Positions 1-10,500 of a stretch of 64,000 bases of DNA are shown one piece after another. The notes below the pieces were generated by a model. It was not told where the DNA came from. It saw only the letters and a program-made list of their open reading frames with translations, and did no database searches. Origin of the DNA: a virus; the IMG/VR virus record IMGVR_UViG_3300045119_000180, positions 1 to 64,000 of that record; one strand, 5' to 3'. The translations under genes and the position numbers were made by a program. Within the stretch, counting starts at the first letter, position 1; every line of letters starts with the position of its first letter.

Positions 1-3000
1 TTACTACAGGGCTGTTTGTGAATCCCGCTTCTGTAGCGAGAGCCTTGATTGTCGTATTGCTGGTTACAGTAACAGCTGCAATAGAGCTTTCTGGAACTTG
101 GTATTGTGTGAATCCAGACGTAGTAGGGTACGTTCCCGGCGCATAAGATGTAATGCTTGAATTAACCGTGCAAACTCCCGGCGATGATGTAGTCGGAGTG
201 GTTCCGTCTGTCGTCACACATAAAACTGCGAACGGCGTATTATCCATGATCGTTACAACTGGAACGGACCCTGTTGTCGCCCACGGAAAACTTGGTAATC
301 CGGAAGATTGGTTAGTACTGGAAGTAGGGGCATATCCACCAGGTATAGGAGTAAAAACTGGCGTAGCTACCGTTGCTGCTGTTACCGTAGTAAACGTCAA
401 GTCGCTTCCGAAACTCGTGCCGACAGAGTTCGTTGCAAACGCTCGATAATGATACAACGTACTCGGATTCAACCCAGAAATAGCGCTAGTAAACGGTGTA
501 GCTATGCCATCTGAAGTACACGGCGTAGTCGGATTCAATGTCGTTGCGTAACAAACACCTTCTGAAGTAATGGACGCCCCACCATTATTAGTTACTGTTC
601 CGCCCGACGATGCGCTTGTAGTTGTAATGCTCGTAGCAACGGTAGTTGTTACTGTAGGGAGCGACAACGTAGTAAAAGTTAAATCGCTTCCGAATCCTGT
701 ACCAGCGGAGTTAGTCGCGAACGCTCGATAATGATATAGCGTACCAGTAGTCAGGCCGGAAATAGCACTGGTAAAAGGAGTCGCTGTTCCGTTTGAAGTG
801 CAAGGACTAGTCGGATTTGCCGTCGTTGCATAGCAAACACCTTCTGATGTAACAGACGCCCCGCCATTCGACGTTACCGATCCACCGGATGACGCCGTTG
901 TAGTGGTAATGCTAGTCGCGGTTGTAGTCGTTACTGTAGGAGCGACCGGACCGCCGGCAGCAAACTCATATGCGCCCTGATCCCACGCTGCTCCACGAGC
1001 GACTACAGTTCTAGCTGGACAAGTAACCGCATGAGTGCTGGAACTATAAGTACAAGCATACCGTGTATCAGATAAACAAGCCGCAGCGGCATTGCTTAAT
1101 GTCGAATCAGAACCGGCTGCTGTAGATAAAGAGTTGCAAAAGGACTGCTCATTAGTTCCATTATTAACCGTTGACCCAGAACTGTTGGCGGGAGAAAATG
1201 CAAATGCTTCTGCGTTTGTATACCCTTGACCATTTGCCGTAGCATGTGATTGCAAAAGAGATGTTACTGTTGTTCTTCCAGTACAAGGAGATGAATACGG
1301 AGAAGCCGAATTTGTGATAAAATGATTGTTGGCATCTGTAAATAGGTGCGTAGCCGTAGCGTTACATTGGAAAATGAAGCCGTTATCAGTAGCCTCAAAA
1401 GTATTATTGAAAATAACCAACGGGCCTTGGGCACCACTATTTTGTCCGATATTAAAATAATTCCCGCTAAGATTGGCGTTGTAAATAAGATTTCCGAAGA
1501 AATAATCGGTCGTGGATGTCCCCGGCTGTGGCCAGATGCCGACAATTCCAAGCGGGCAAGAACCTGAATCAACGCATATATTACTAAAGACGTTGTTATA
1601 GTAAGCGTGGGTGGTACTACTAGAAGAAAAACTCTCTTCGTATAAATTACCGTGCGCCTGCCCGTCTCCCGGCTCATACCAATGATCAAAAAGAGTGTCC
1701 CGGAGAATATGCCCTTTAGTCGTGACAATTTGCGAAGTAAATCGGAATACGCACTGAGCTATATTGTATCCGCCTTGGAACATAACCCCAAGGCTTCCGG
1801 GGTTGGAATCTGAGCCGTCTACCACATCTTGAAAATGCAAATCGCCGGGGTCGCTGTTGGTGCCGAGAAATGCGAACATATTGAAACAATGCCCAGTTGA
1901 ACCTGAACACCCCGCAAATGAAAGTGCCGTCCAGCCGTGGATGTAAAGATTCTCGTAAGTATTGCTGGCACCACCTGTTTCATTGATATACAAATCGTTG
2001 GCGAACGGAGCGTTTGTTGAGTTCTGGCATAACCCAGTCATTTCAAAATTGTCTAAAATTACAAAACTGGCTCCGCTAAACCTTGTCAAGTTGTTACTAG
2101 CACCAATTTGGTGAGCGCAACTTGCAACTGGAGATGTGCTCGTAGGATTATCTCCGTTGAATATCGGCCTGACCCACGAAGCTCCTGAGAACCATGTTTG
2201 GTCAACCCCGATGTAGATAGGATTACTAGACGTGCCGCTCCAACCACCTGATCCCCAGTCCCATGTTCCACCGGTCGCTGGAACGGTAGCTGCGCCGAAA
2301 TGCCAAGTATCGCCACCACGAAATATAAATCCGTGGCCGGCAGTTGGTGTTATCGCGCAAGAGCTTACGCAGTTAGGCATACCGGGAACGTGTGCCCAAG
2401 GATGCGCTTCATCAGCCCCCGTATTCGTATCTAAACCACTCGCGGCGACATAATGACATATAGTGACTCCGCTTGGCACACTAGCAGGACAAGAATTAGC
2501 CCCTCCTGACGGAGTAAAAGAGGTAATTAATGACTCCCAAGCAGTCGAAGTATTAATGATTCCCCAATTAGTAGTTTGTGAAGAAGATGCCGCAGCAAGA
2601 GTATAAGCTTGTCCGTTTACCGTAGTGACGAATGTACAGGTCTGCGTCTCGCCCGAACCCGCATACACCGGGCAAGCCCACGGTGCAGTTGACGAAGGAT
2701 TGACATGCTGCGTAGTATAAACAAAATTTACTAGTAAATCGCCTTGAATGCCGCTAATCGTTGGCTGATTAGCTGTCGTTCCTCCGCCACTCGATGAGCC
2801 CAAAGCGGAGTCAATATGATGCGTAAAGGTGCATCCAGCGCTAGGCGTGAAATCCATATAAGCGATCTGCGTCTGCGTTGCGCCAGTCATGTTCCAGGTA
2901 ATTGTCTGATTGCCTGATTGTGTAGACGACTGGATATAATACAAGAACCCTTGACCGGTAAACAGAGAGCCGCCGTCTGAAGTATGATCTCCTGAAACAG

Positions 3001-3253
3001 TAGTACGGACGGCCGTTTGCGAACCCATCGTAAGCGTACCAGGTGTGCAAGTCTGATAGCACCACACTGAAAATACTATTAAATCGCCTACTGCATTGAT
3101 AGCCGAAGTGTGCCCGCTACCGGTAGTAAGCGTTATAGAATTCCCAGATCCCATTTCGCTATAGTCCGCATTTTGCTTAGTAGAAGTACACGCAGCAAAC
3201 AAAGAGGTTACGGGCGCCAGAAAAGAGATCAAAAATACAAGAAGTTTACGCAT
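1..3253 (-). CDS. Exported fibre / receptor-binding-like protein with beta-helix and FN3-like repeats (3' end outside window)
   Basis: Reading leftward from the ATG at 3253, the frame stays open to the window edge (about 1084 codons), so the C-terminus is missing. The N-terminus is a Sec signal peptide (MRKLLVFLISFLAPVTSLFA). Residues about 25-230 form a domain that closely matches the C-terminal half of the next gene upstream. Residues about 270-740 have the Asn/Gly-rich character of a right-handed beta-helix (pectate-lyase-like fold, inferred). Two near-identical FN3-like repeats of about 95 residues follow (about 760-955), each with TSEGVCYAT and LYHYRAFATNS. The visible end resembles a chitobiase/beta-hexosaminidase C-terminal domain (IKALATEAGFTNSP). 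The start codon overlaps the previous stop (TAATG), so translation is probably coupled. A role in host-surface binding is inferred from position and composition; an exported adhesin or glycan-binding protein is possible. Confidence 0.75.
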   Translation of the reverse strand, partial: MRKLLVFLISFLAPVTSLFAACTSTKQNADYSEMGSGNSITLTTGSGHTSAINAVGDLIVFSVWCYQTCTPGTLTMGSQTAVRTTVSGDHTSDGGSLFTGQGFLYYIQSSTQSGNQTITWNMTGATQTQIAYMDFTPSAGCTFTHHIDSALGSSSGGGTTANQPTISGIQGDLLVNFVYTTQHVNPSSTAPWACPVYAGSGETQTCTFVTTVNGQAYTLAAASSSQTTNWGIINTSTAWESLITSFTPSGGANSCPASVPSGVTICHYVAASGLDTNTGADEAHPWAHVPGMPNCVSSCAITPTAGHGFIFRGGDTWHFGAATVPATGGTWDWGSGGWSGTSSNPIYIGVDQTWFSGASWVRPIFNGDNPTSTSPVASCAHQIGASNNLTRFSGASFVILDNFEMTGLCQNSTNAPFANDLYINETGGASNTYENLYIHGWTALSFAGCSGSTGHCFNMFAFLGTNSDPGDLHFQDVVDGSDSNPGSLGVMFQGGYNIAQCVFRFTSQIVTTKGHILRDTLFDHWYEPGDGQAHGNLYEESFSSSSTTHAYYNNVFSNICVDSGSCPLGIVGIWPQPGTSTTDYFFGNLIYNANLSGNYFNIGQNSGAQGPLVIFNNTFEATDNGFIFQCNATATHLFTDANNHFITNSASPYSSPCTGRTTVTSLLQSHATANGQGYTNAEAFAFSPANSSGSTVNNGTNEQSFCNSLSTAAGSDSTLSNAAAACLSDTRYACTYSSSTHAVTCPARTVVARGAAWDQGAYEFAAGGPVAPTVTTTTATSITTTTASSGGSVTSNGGASVTSEGVCYATTANPTSPCTSNGTATPFTSAISGLTTGTLYHYRAFATNSAGTGFGSDLTFTTLSLPTVTTTVATSITTTSASSGGTVTNNGGASITSEGVCYATTLNPTTPCTSDGIATPFTSAISGLNPSTLYHYRAFATNSVGTSFGSDLTFTTVTAATVATPVFTPIPGGYAPTSSTNQSSGLPSFPWATTGSVPVVTIMDNTPFAVLCVTTDGTTPTTSSPGVCTVNSSITSYAPGTYPTTSGFTQYQVPESSIAAVTVTSNTTIKALATEAGFTNSPVV

Positions 3254-4593
3254 TAAAAGATTAAACCGTGCCCGTGGGCTATTCCCGCCGCTGCTGGACC
3301 GGAAAGCTTAAAGGAAGTTATAAGAGCTTCCCAAGGATTGCTATTAAGCTGCGTTTGATTATTAGAAGTGGATCCTGCAGAAGCACTTAAGACGTAAGAT
3401 TGAGAATTTATAGTAGTAATAAAAAATTGATTGTTTGTTTCACCGGCTAACCTATAATCGTTAGCTACCCAAGGGGTTCCAATAGCTGTTGTGTGAGTTG
3501 TAGCGGCGGTAAAATTGTACAGTATATCTCCCGTAGTAGGAGTGATTGAAGGAGTATTCATGGCTGTACCGGTGCCGGTACCTAAAGACGAATCAACGTC
3601 GTGGGAAAAAGTACACCCCGCGCTAGGTATAAACTCCTCATAAGCTAATTGATCATTTGTCCAAGATCCTGTAGGTGTCCAAGTGATTGTGACAGACCCG
3701 CTAGCAGAAGAGGCTAGATCATAAAATAGAAACGGCTGTCCACTATTTGCATTACTCGTACCGGATACGCTCGTTTGTACTGCCGTGTCACTACCTACAG
3801 TGATTGATCCGGCTCCACAGGTGGTTATGCACCATGCGGAAAGAGCAATAAGATCTCCTGTTTTAACAATATTTGCGGTAATTACAGGGTGTGTACCGGC
3901 AGATCCTTGAGCTGAATAATCAAAGAATCCTACGTCCGCTGTACAAGACAATGTTGCGCCAGATCCTTTTATTCCGATGATCATTCCGCCCGCGTTTCCA
4001 CAACCAGAATCCGGTGCTCCGGTGATAGTTCCCGCCGCGCTAGTTATTCCATCCGCGCCTGGCTCGCCGTTTGGGAAAGCCGATGTCCAAGTAACCCCAG
4101 TACCAGAAAAAGAACTAGCACTGGCGGAACAATTTCCTGCAAACAACACCGCTTCGGCAGAAAAACCAGGATTAAATGTCAATTTATTAGAAGGACTTAA
4201 ACAGACGTTACTGGCGGAAGTACACGGGGCCAAATGATCTAATGGCGTAGTTGTATCTGTACCGGATATCTCCCAACCATGAAAAGCATTAATTGTTCCG
4301 CATCCGGTACAACTAACCGACGTTTTACCCGATGTCGTACTATTAACAATCCAAGCACAGATAGACGATGAAGAGTTTGTAAGGCAGAAAAGTTTAGTAA
4401 AACTACCTCCTGCATTAAATGTACTTGACGTGCCTACCGTTGAACTATCCCAAACTACCACAAACGTATTCCCTGATCCTGTGCTAGTGATAGTTCCGGA
4501 GCCGGTCGTATTATAACGATGAACTATAGCCGGAGCAGCTTCAACCGATGAAACGATTGTTAAAAACAACAACACTGGTAATAAATATTTCAT
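3253..4593 (-). CDS. Exported virion-associated or adhesin-like protein, 446 aa
   Basis: A signal peptide (MKYLLPVLLFLTIVSSVEAA) is followed by two Ser/Thr/Gly-rich halves with scattered Cys pairs. The second half (about residues 225-435) shares a domain with the N-terminus of the downstream gene. Shared landmarks are a GDLIAxSxWC stretch, a PSAGCTFxHxxDS motif and a WEALITSF motif near the end. The gene overlaps both neighbours at stop/start junctions (ATGA upstream, TAATG downstream), so the three fibre genes form one translational unit. I recognise no named family. The beta-sandwich composition and location point to a secreted or tail-tip carbohydrate-binding protein. Confidence 0.7.
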   Translation of the reverse strand: MKYLLPVLLFLTIVSSVEAAPAIVHRYNTTGSGTITSTGSGNTFVVVWDSSTVGTSSTFNAGGSFTKLFCLTNSSSSICAWIVNSTTSGKTSVSCTGCGTINAFHGWEISGTDTTTPLDHLAPCTSASNVCLSPSNKLTFNPGFSAEAVLFAGNCSASASSFSGTGVTWTSAFPNGEPGADGITSAAGTITGAPDSGCGNAGGMIIGIKGSGATLSCTADVGFFDYSAQGSAGTHPVITANIVKTGDLIALSAWCITTCGAGSITVGSDTAVQTSVSGTSNANSGQPFLFYDLASSASGSVTITWTPTGSWTNDQLAYEEFIPSAGCTFSHDVDSSLGTGTGTAMNTPSITPTTGDILYNFTAATTHTTAIGTPWVANDYRLAGETNNQFFITTINSQSYVLSASAGSTSNNQTQLNSNPWEALITSFKLSGPAAAGIAHGHGLIF

Positions 4594-7500
4594 TGTTTAC
4601 AATCGATTTGGAACGTAATTTGTTTAGCAGTCGCGACAGCGGTAATGAAGAAGCCCAATGTGTCGTTAGCCGAAATTGCAGTAGAAGTAAAATCTGTTAC
4701 TGTAGTACTATCGATTTTTGTTCCGCTAGACAAAGACACGCCACTAGTAGAAATAGAATTAGATCCAACTGTAGGAAGCGCCGTGCCGCCATTTACACGA
4801 GCCGTCTTGATCGTTACAGTTCCGGCATCAGCCATGATGTGCCAGCCGGTAATTGTGCAAGCATAAGGAACTGTAATATACCCGACTTCACTCGTGGTTA
4901 ACGCGGACCCAGTTGCTACATCGCCATAGGACCAGCCAAGAGCACGAACTACTGTACGATCGACATAAGCCGTCGTAGCGATCTTAGTTGAGTTATCATC
5001 AGCAGATTGCGTCGTAGTCGTAGGAGAGCCCGCCAAAGCGACAGCAGAAGCAATCTGTGTTCCTGTAATCGTACCGCTAGTAATATCCGCAGCTACGATC
5101 AACGAAGACGTAACCGTTTGCGTCGACCCAGCAAAATGCGCAATACCAGCGCCGGGAGAAGACGCATTAACAACGTTAGCCGTCACTACGCCTGAATCGT
5201 GCAACAAACAAGTAGTCAAAGTAACCGTGCAATCGAGCAAACGACCTGTCGTCGGGACCGTAGCGAAGCCCTGAATAGTATTCGTTGTGGTAGCGCCGCT
5301 AGACAAAATCGTATGCGCTGCGGCCGAGCCATTAGCCAATGTCAATGTGCCAGCTACGCTATTGTCCGTACCCAAACTCGGTGTTGCTGTAAAAGCCCCG
5401 GTCGCGCCATTAGGAATCTGGCCAGAAGCACCTGAAAGGGAAATAACGCCGGTAGACGCAATCGCTACCGGAGCCGTACCACTCAATCCGGCGGATCCTA
5501 CTCTAGCAATCGCAATTTGCGTAGCGGTACTGATGCCGCCTTGTCCGGGCATCATCAAAACCTTCGGAGCTGTTTGTGTTCCTGTCGATCCAATATAAAC
5601 ACCGACGCTTAAGCCGTTGCCGCAAACTGTACTACTATCGACAACTTTATTTGCGCTAGTCGGGTCTTGGCATACAAAATCACCGTTTGTAAAGGTCGCT
5701 GAAGTAGCGTTAAAAGTATGCACGCCGCCAGCTGCCAAACTGCTTATAAAAGCGGTATTCGTCGTATTTGAATCAACAACACCGATAAAAGTTCCCGTCG
5801 TGGTACCGGAACAACTAGCGACAGTGTTGGTTGCCGTTACACAAGCCAAGTCATTATTGGCTATAGTTCCGGTAGTAAAATAAGGCTGATCAATTATTAC
5901 GGTACCGGGGCAAGAGGTTGCTGAAGCTACGCCGACACAATCACCAGCGGAAATAGATACATTGCCGCCTGTTGAAGAAGTTCCTGTACCAGCAGTGACA
6001 TTACCGCCTCTGATCGTAACATTGCCACCGAATAGAGTGTTGGCTGTAGAGCCAGACTCATCACCGCCACGAAGAAGAGTTACTCCACCTGCTGAAGAAG
6101 CTGTAGTGCTAGTGTTATCTCCGCCTCTGAAGGTTCCTTGGCCGCCGCCAGAACCGGCAGTAGCCGTATCTGCGCCACCTTGATATATCACGCTATTGGC
6201 AGCTGTGCCTTTATAACCAGTACCTGCATAAGGACCGGCAGCGATAACAGATCCACTTTGATTTACCGAGAATTCCGACGTAGTTCCAGACGCACCCGCT
6301 TGAAGATTAAGCAAAAGAGAGTTAGCTGCTGCAGCTGTCACTGTAGCACTAACTACTATGCCTTGTGCTGTCAATCCGGCGTTATTCCAAGTCGAAGCTA
6401 TTTGAAGGGCTGGAAACGCCACTGTACCAGTAATCGAACCTTGGCTGATGGACAACGGCGTAGCTGTTGATGCCGTAGCAGTAGATACAGCTACTTCACT
6501 TTGATTAGCCAATAAACCCGAAATAGTTCCGTTGGTTGCTGCTGAAGTTTCTCCGAACGTCATAGCTGCTTGCGTATTAGATGTCTGTGCCCAATTCCAA
6601 ATCTGTGGGTTATTACCGTTGGCAAGCGTATTACTAGCACCAGCCGCGCTCAAACCAGACAATAATGCGCCAGTACCGCTAGCCCAAATCATATTTCCAC
6701 TAGCATCTTCCGTAAGAAACTTAGTTCCGGAAGCGTTGCCGGCGAAAATAGACCATGTTGTTCCTGTGCCAGTAAGAATGTCTCCGTTAGCGGTTGACGT
6801 CAAAAACGATTGCGTCATAACGCTAGACGAATTGGTAAGAAGAGGGATACCCGTTGCTGCTGACGCTGGCAAAAGCCATTCATACGCCGTAACTGCGGCA
6901 GGCGATTCCAGCGTAGCAAAATTAGCTGTTCCATGACCATTCGCAGAACCTTGCTTCAGTGTCACGAAGCCGGCTGCTCCACCGCTACTACCAGAAAAAC
7001 CGGTGCCCGCAAAGCCGCCCGTATCCGAACTGGTTACAGTCGTACCATTGTCGGTTACACTTGAATTCGTAGGTGCCCCGCCTGCGCCACCACCCTTGAC
7101 AAGAATGTTAGTGTTAAGAATCCCGGACGAAGCCTGGACCGTAGTACTGCTGAAATATGGCACGCCTCCGGACGTTACACCGCTGACCGTAAGCGGATAT
7201 GCACCACCTGCGCTTGACGTCGTACCGCAAGAAAGAACACCCGTTGAAGCCGTGAAGTTTAAGTGGTTACCAGCGCTGTCAGTGCAATTCGGGAAAGCCG
7301 AATTTGTAGGCAGAACCGGCATTATAGTATTACTATTGTCGGTATAAGCTGTTCCAAACCACCCACCAGGAATTTTTTGCGTGGCATTACCGTTGACGGT
7401 GCCAGACGCAGGAATATAAGTAACCACACCGGTATTAATGTTAAATAGACTAAAAACAATATTGCTAGCCAATGCCGGACCGGTATAAGCCTGGGCTCCG

Positions 7501-10500
7501 GAGTTACTAGCTGTAATCAATGTTACGTTATCAGTTGTAGGAACTATATAGCTGGCACCAGTTTGAGCATCAATACTTATGCCTTGAAGAGCACACGTCG
7601 GATCCAAAGCAGCAGACCCAGTGACATTAAACATACAAACGTACTGGCCGTTTGTGCTTGGCGACGTAACCAAATTGAAGTTACTCGCGCCTTCGGTAAC
7701 CAAAAGACTGTGCGCAGTTGGACTTGACAACCCAGTGCCACCTTGTGGCGCCGTTACCGCCGCCGCATCAGTAAGAATGTTGGCGCTAGCATTTGGAAGA
7801 GTGAAGGTTTTAGTAGAACTGGCAGGGCCTGAGATTTGGAAGAAGCCGTTATTCGTACCGCCACGGGCTGCAGACAAAAGTCCCGTCCAACCAAGCGTCA
7901 ACGCTTGAGCCGAAATACTACCGGTAACGTTAGTGTCATTAACAACAGAATTGACCGTTGTAGTCGGAAGGTCGCCGGCTACTATGGTAGCAAAACCAGG
8001 GACTCCTGTTCCACCGGTGTTATTACCGAAATACGTATGCGCTGAAGCGTTAGACAGAGCAAACGACAACGCTGGCGTACTAGTCGGTGTAGTTACAGAC
8101 GTAGTAAAAAGAGGAGCTAGATTGCCTGAAGAGAAACTAGTAACAGAGCCGGTGCCAGATGTCGTTTGACAACTGCCGTCACCACGAAGGAATGTCGTGC
8201 TATTACACGTTCCAGTCCACAACGCAATAAGATCCGCTGATGTGGCCGCAGTAAACGCGCCAGTGCCATTACCTCTAATCGGACCTGTTATCGTACCAAC
8301 TCCAGTGCCGCCTTGAGCCGCAGTAACCAAATTAGCCGAAGTCAAAACCGTTGCATTGGCATCCGGAAAAGTGAATGTTCTAGCCACTGAAGGCCCAGTT
8401 ACTTGAAAGAAAGCACTAGCCGTTCCGCCACGGGCGGCGGAAAGAATACCAGTCCAGCCCAATGTCAAAATTTGGCTAGAAATACTACCTGTAACGTTAA
8501 CATCGTTCGTGATAGAGCTAGGTATAGTAGAAGGAAGGTCAGCCGCTACAATCGATGAATAAGCTGGCGCCGCAATAACACCCGTGTTGTTTCCGAGATA
8601 TGTATGCGCCGAAGCAGTAGAAAGATTAAACGTCAAAGCCGGAGTAGTTGTCGCTGTAGCTACTGAAGTCGTAAAAACAGGTGAGAGGTTTCCAGATGAA
8701 AACGACGTTACAGTTCCTGTTCCCGTTGTAGCCGAACAAGTACCGTCGCCGCGAAGGAAAGACGTATTATTACACGAACCTGACCACAAACCGATGATGT
8801 CCGCTGATACAGCCGCCGTAAACGGGTTTACGCCGTTTCCTTTAATCGGCCCCGTAACCGTACCGACGCCCGTACCGCCCTGAGCCACTGTAATCAACGC
8901 ATTATCAGTAAGTACGTTTGCATTAGCATTAGGAAAAGTAAACGTCTTTACCGAAGTAACCGGGCCACTTACTTGAAAGAAACCGTTGTTAGTTCCGCCG
9001 CGCAATCCGGAAAGCAAACCAGACCAGGCTAATGTCAATGTCTGTGTCGCGATGCTGCCGGTTATATTAGCGTCATTCGTGACCGAATTGACCGTCGTTG
9101 CAGGAAGATCCGCAGACACTATACCGACGTAAGCTGGTGAAGTTGAAACGCCAGTGTTGTTACCAAAATAAGTATGCGCCGCTGCGGCGGATATAGTATA
9201 AGAAATAGCGGGCGTCGTGCTCGATGTCGCCACAGCGGTAGTGAATAAAGGCGCAGCACTTCCAGAAGAAACGCTTGTTACCGTACCTGTACCAGCCGGC
9301 GCCGCGCAACTGCCGTCGCCACGAAGAAAGGTTGTGCTACTGCAAGTACCAGACCACAAACCATAAATATCTGCCGCAACTGCCGACGTAACTGCGCTGG
9401 TGCCATTTCCTTTGATAGGGCCTGTAATCGTGCCTACGCCAATACCGCCTCGCGAGACAGCCAACGTACCAGTCCAACCTAGCGTAGCTGCCTGAGCAGA
9501 GATACTCGCCGTAACGTTTGTATCGTTAACGAAACTCTGAACTACGTTGCTGTTCAACCGACCAGCTGCTAACACACCTGTCCAGCCTAACGTCAAAGCC
9601 CTAGCCGCAATACTACCTGTAACGTTCGTATCGTTAACGACTGAATTTACCGTAGTTGTAGGCAACTGACCCGCTACTAAACTACAAAAAGACGGCGCGG
9701 CCGTCGAACCGGTACAGTTACCGAAGACCGTATTAGCGGACGCCGTAGACAACGTAAAAGTCAAATTAGGCGTAGTGCTGGGATTTGTTACGCCGGTCGT
9801 AAACAAAGGCGTAAGATTACCAGCTGTGAAGTTAGTAACCGTGCCTAAACCACCGCTGCCGGCCGCTTGACAACTTCCATCGCCACGAAGGAACGTCGTA
9901 TTGTCACAAGTCGGTGTCCAAAGACTGATTACATCAGCCGCCGTCGCCGGAGTAAAAGGACTTACGCCATTACCCCTAATAAGACCGGATATGCTAACAA
10001 CACCTGTTCCGCCTTGACCAACTGTAACAGCGGCATTAGTAGTCAACACCGTAGCACTGGCATCCGGAAAAGTATAAGTACGAAGAGCCGTAGGACCCGC
10101 TACTTGAAAATTAGCTGACCCAGTACCGCCTCTAGCCGCCGCCAAAACGCTTGTCCAGCCTAACGTAAGAATCTGTCCGGCAATCGAGCCAGTAACATTG
10201 GTATCGTTCGTAACCGCGTTTACCGTAGTCGCTGGCAAGTCAGCGGCTACCAAACTAGAATAGCTAGGAGACGTCGTGGATCCGGTGTTGTTACCGAGAT
10301 AACTATGCGCCGCTGCCGTAGAAAGACTAAAAGACAAAGCAGGAGTGCTGGTTGCGGTCGCTACAGACGTCGTGAAGATCGGGCTAAGAGTTCCAGCCGA
10401 AAAGCTCGTGACAGTGCCCGCGCCCGAAGGAGTCTGACACTGACCGTCGCCGCGAAGAAACGTGCTGCTACTGCAAACACCTGTTGTCCACAATGCAATA

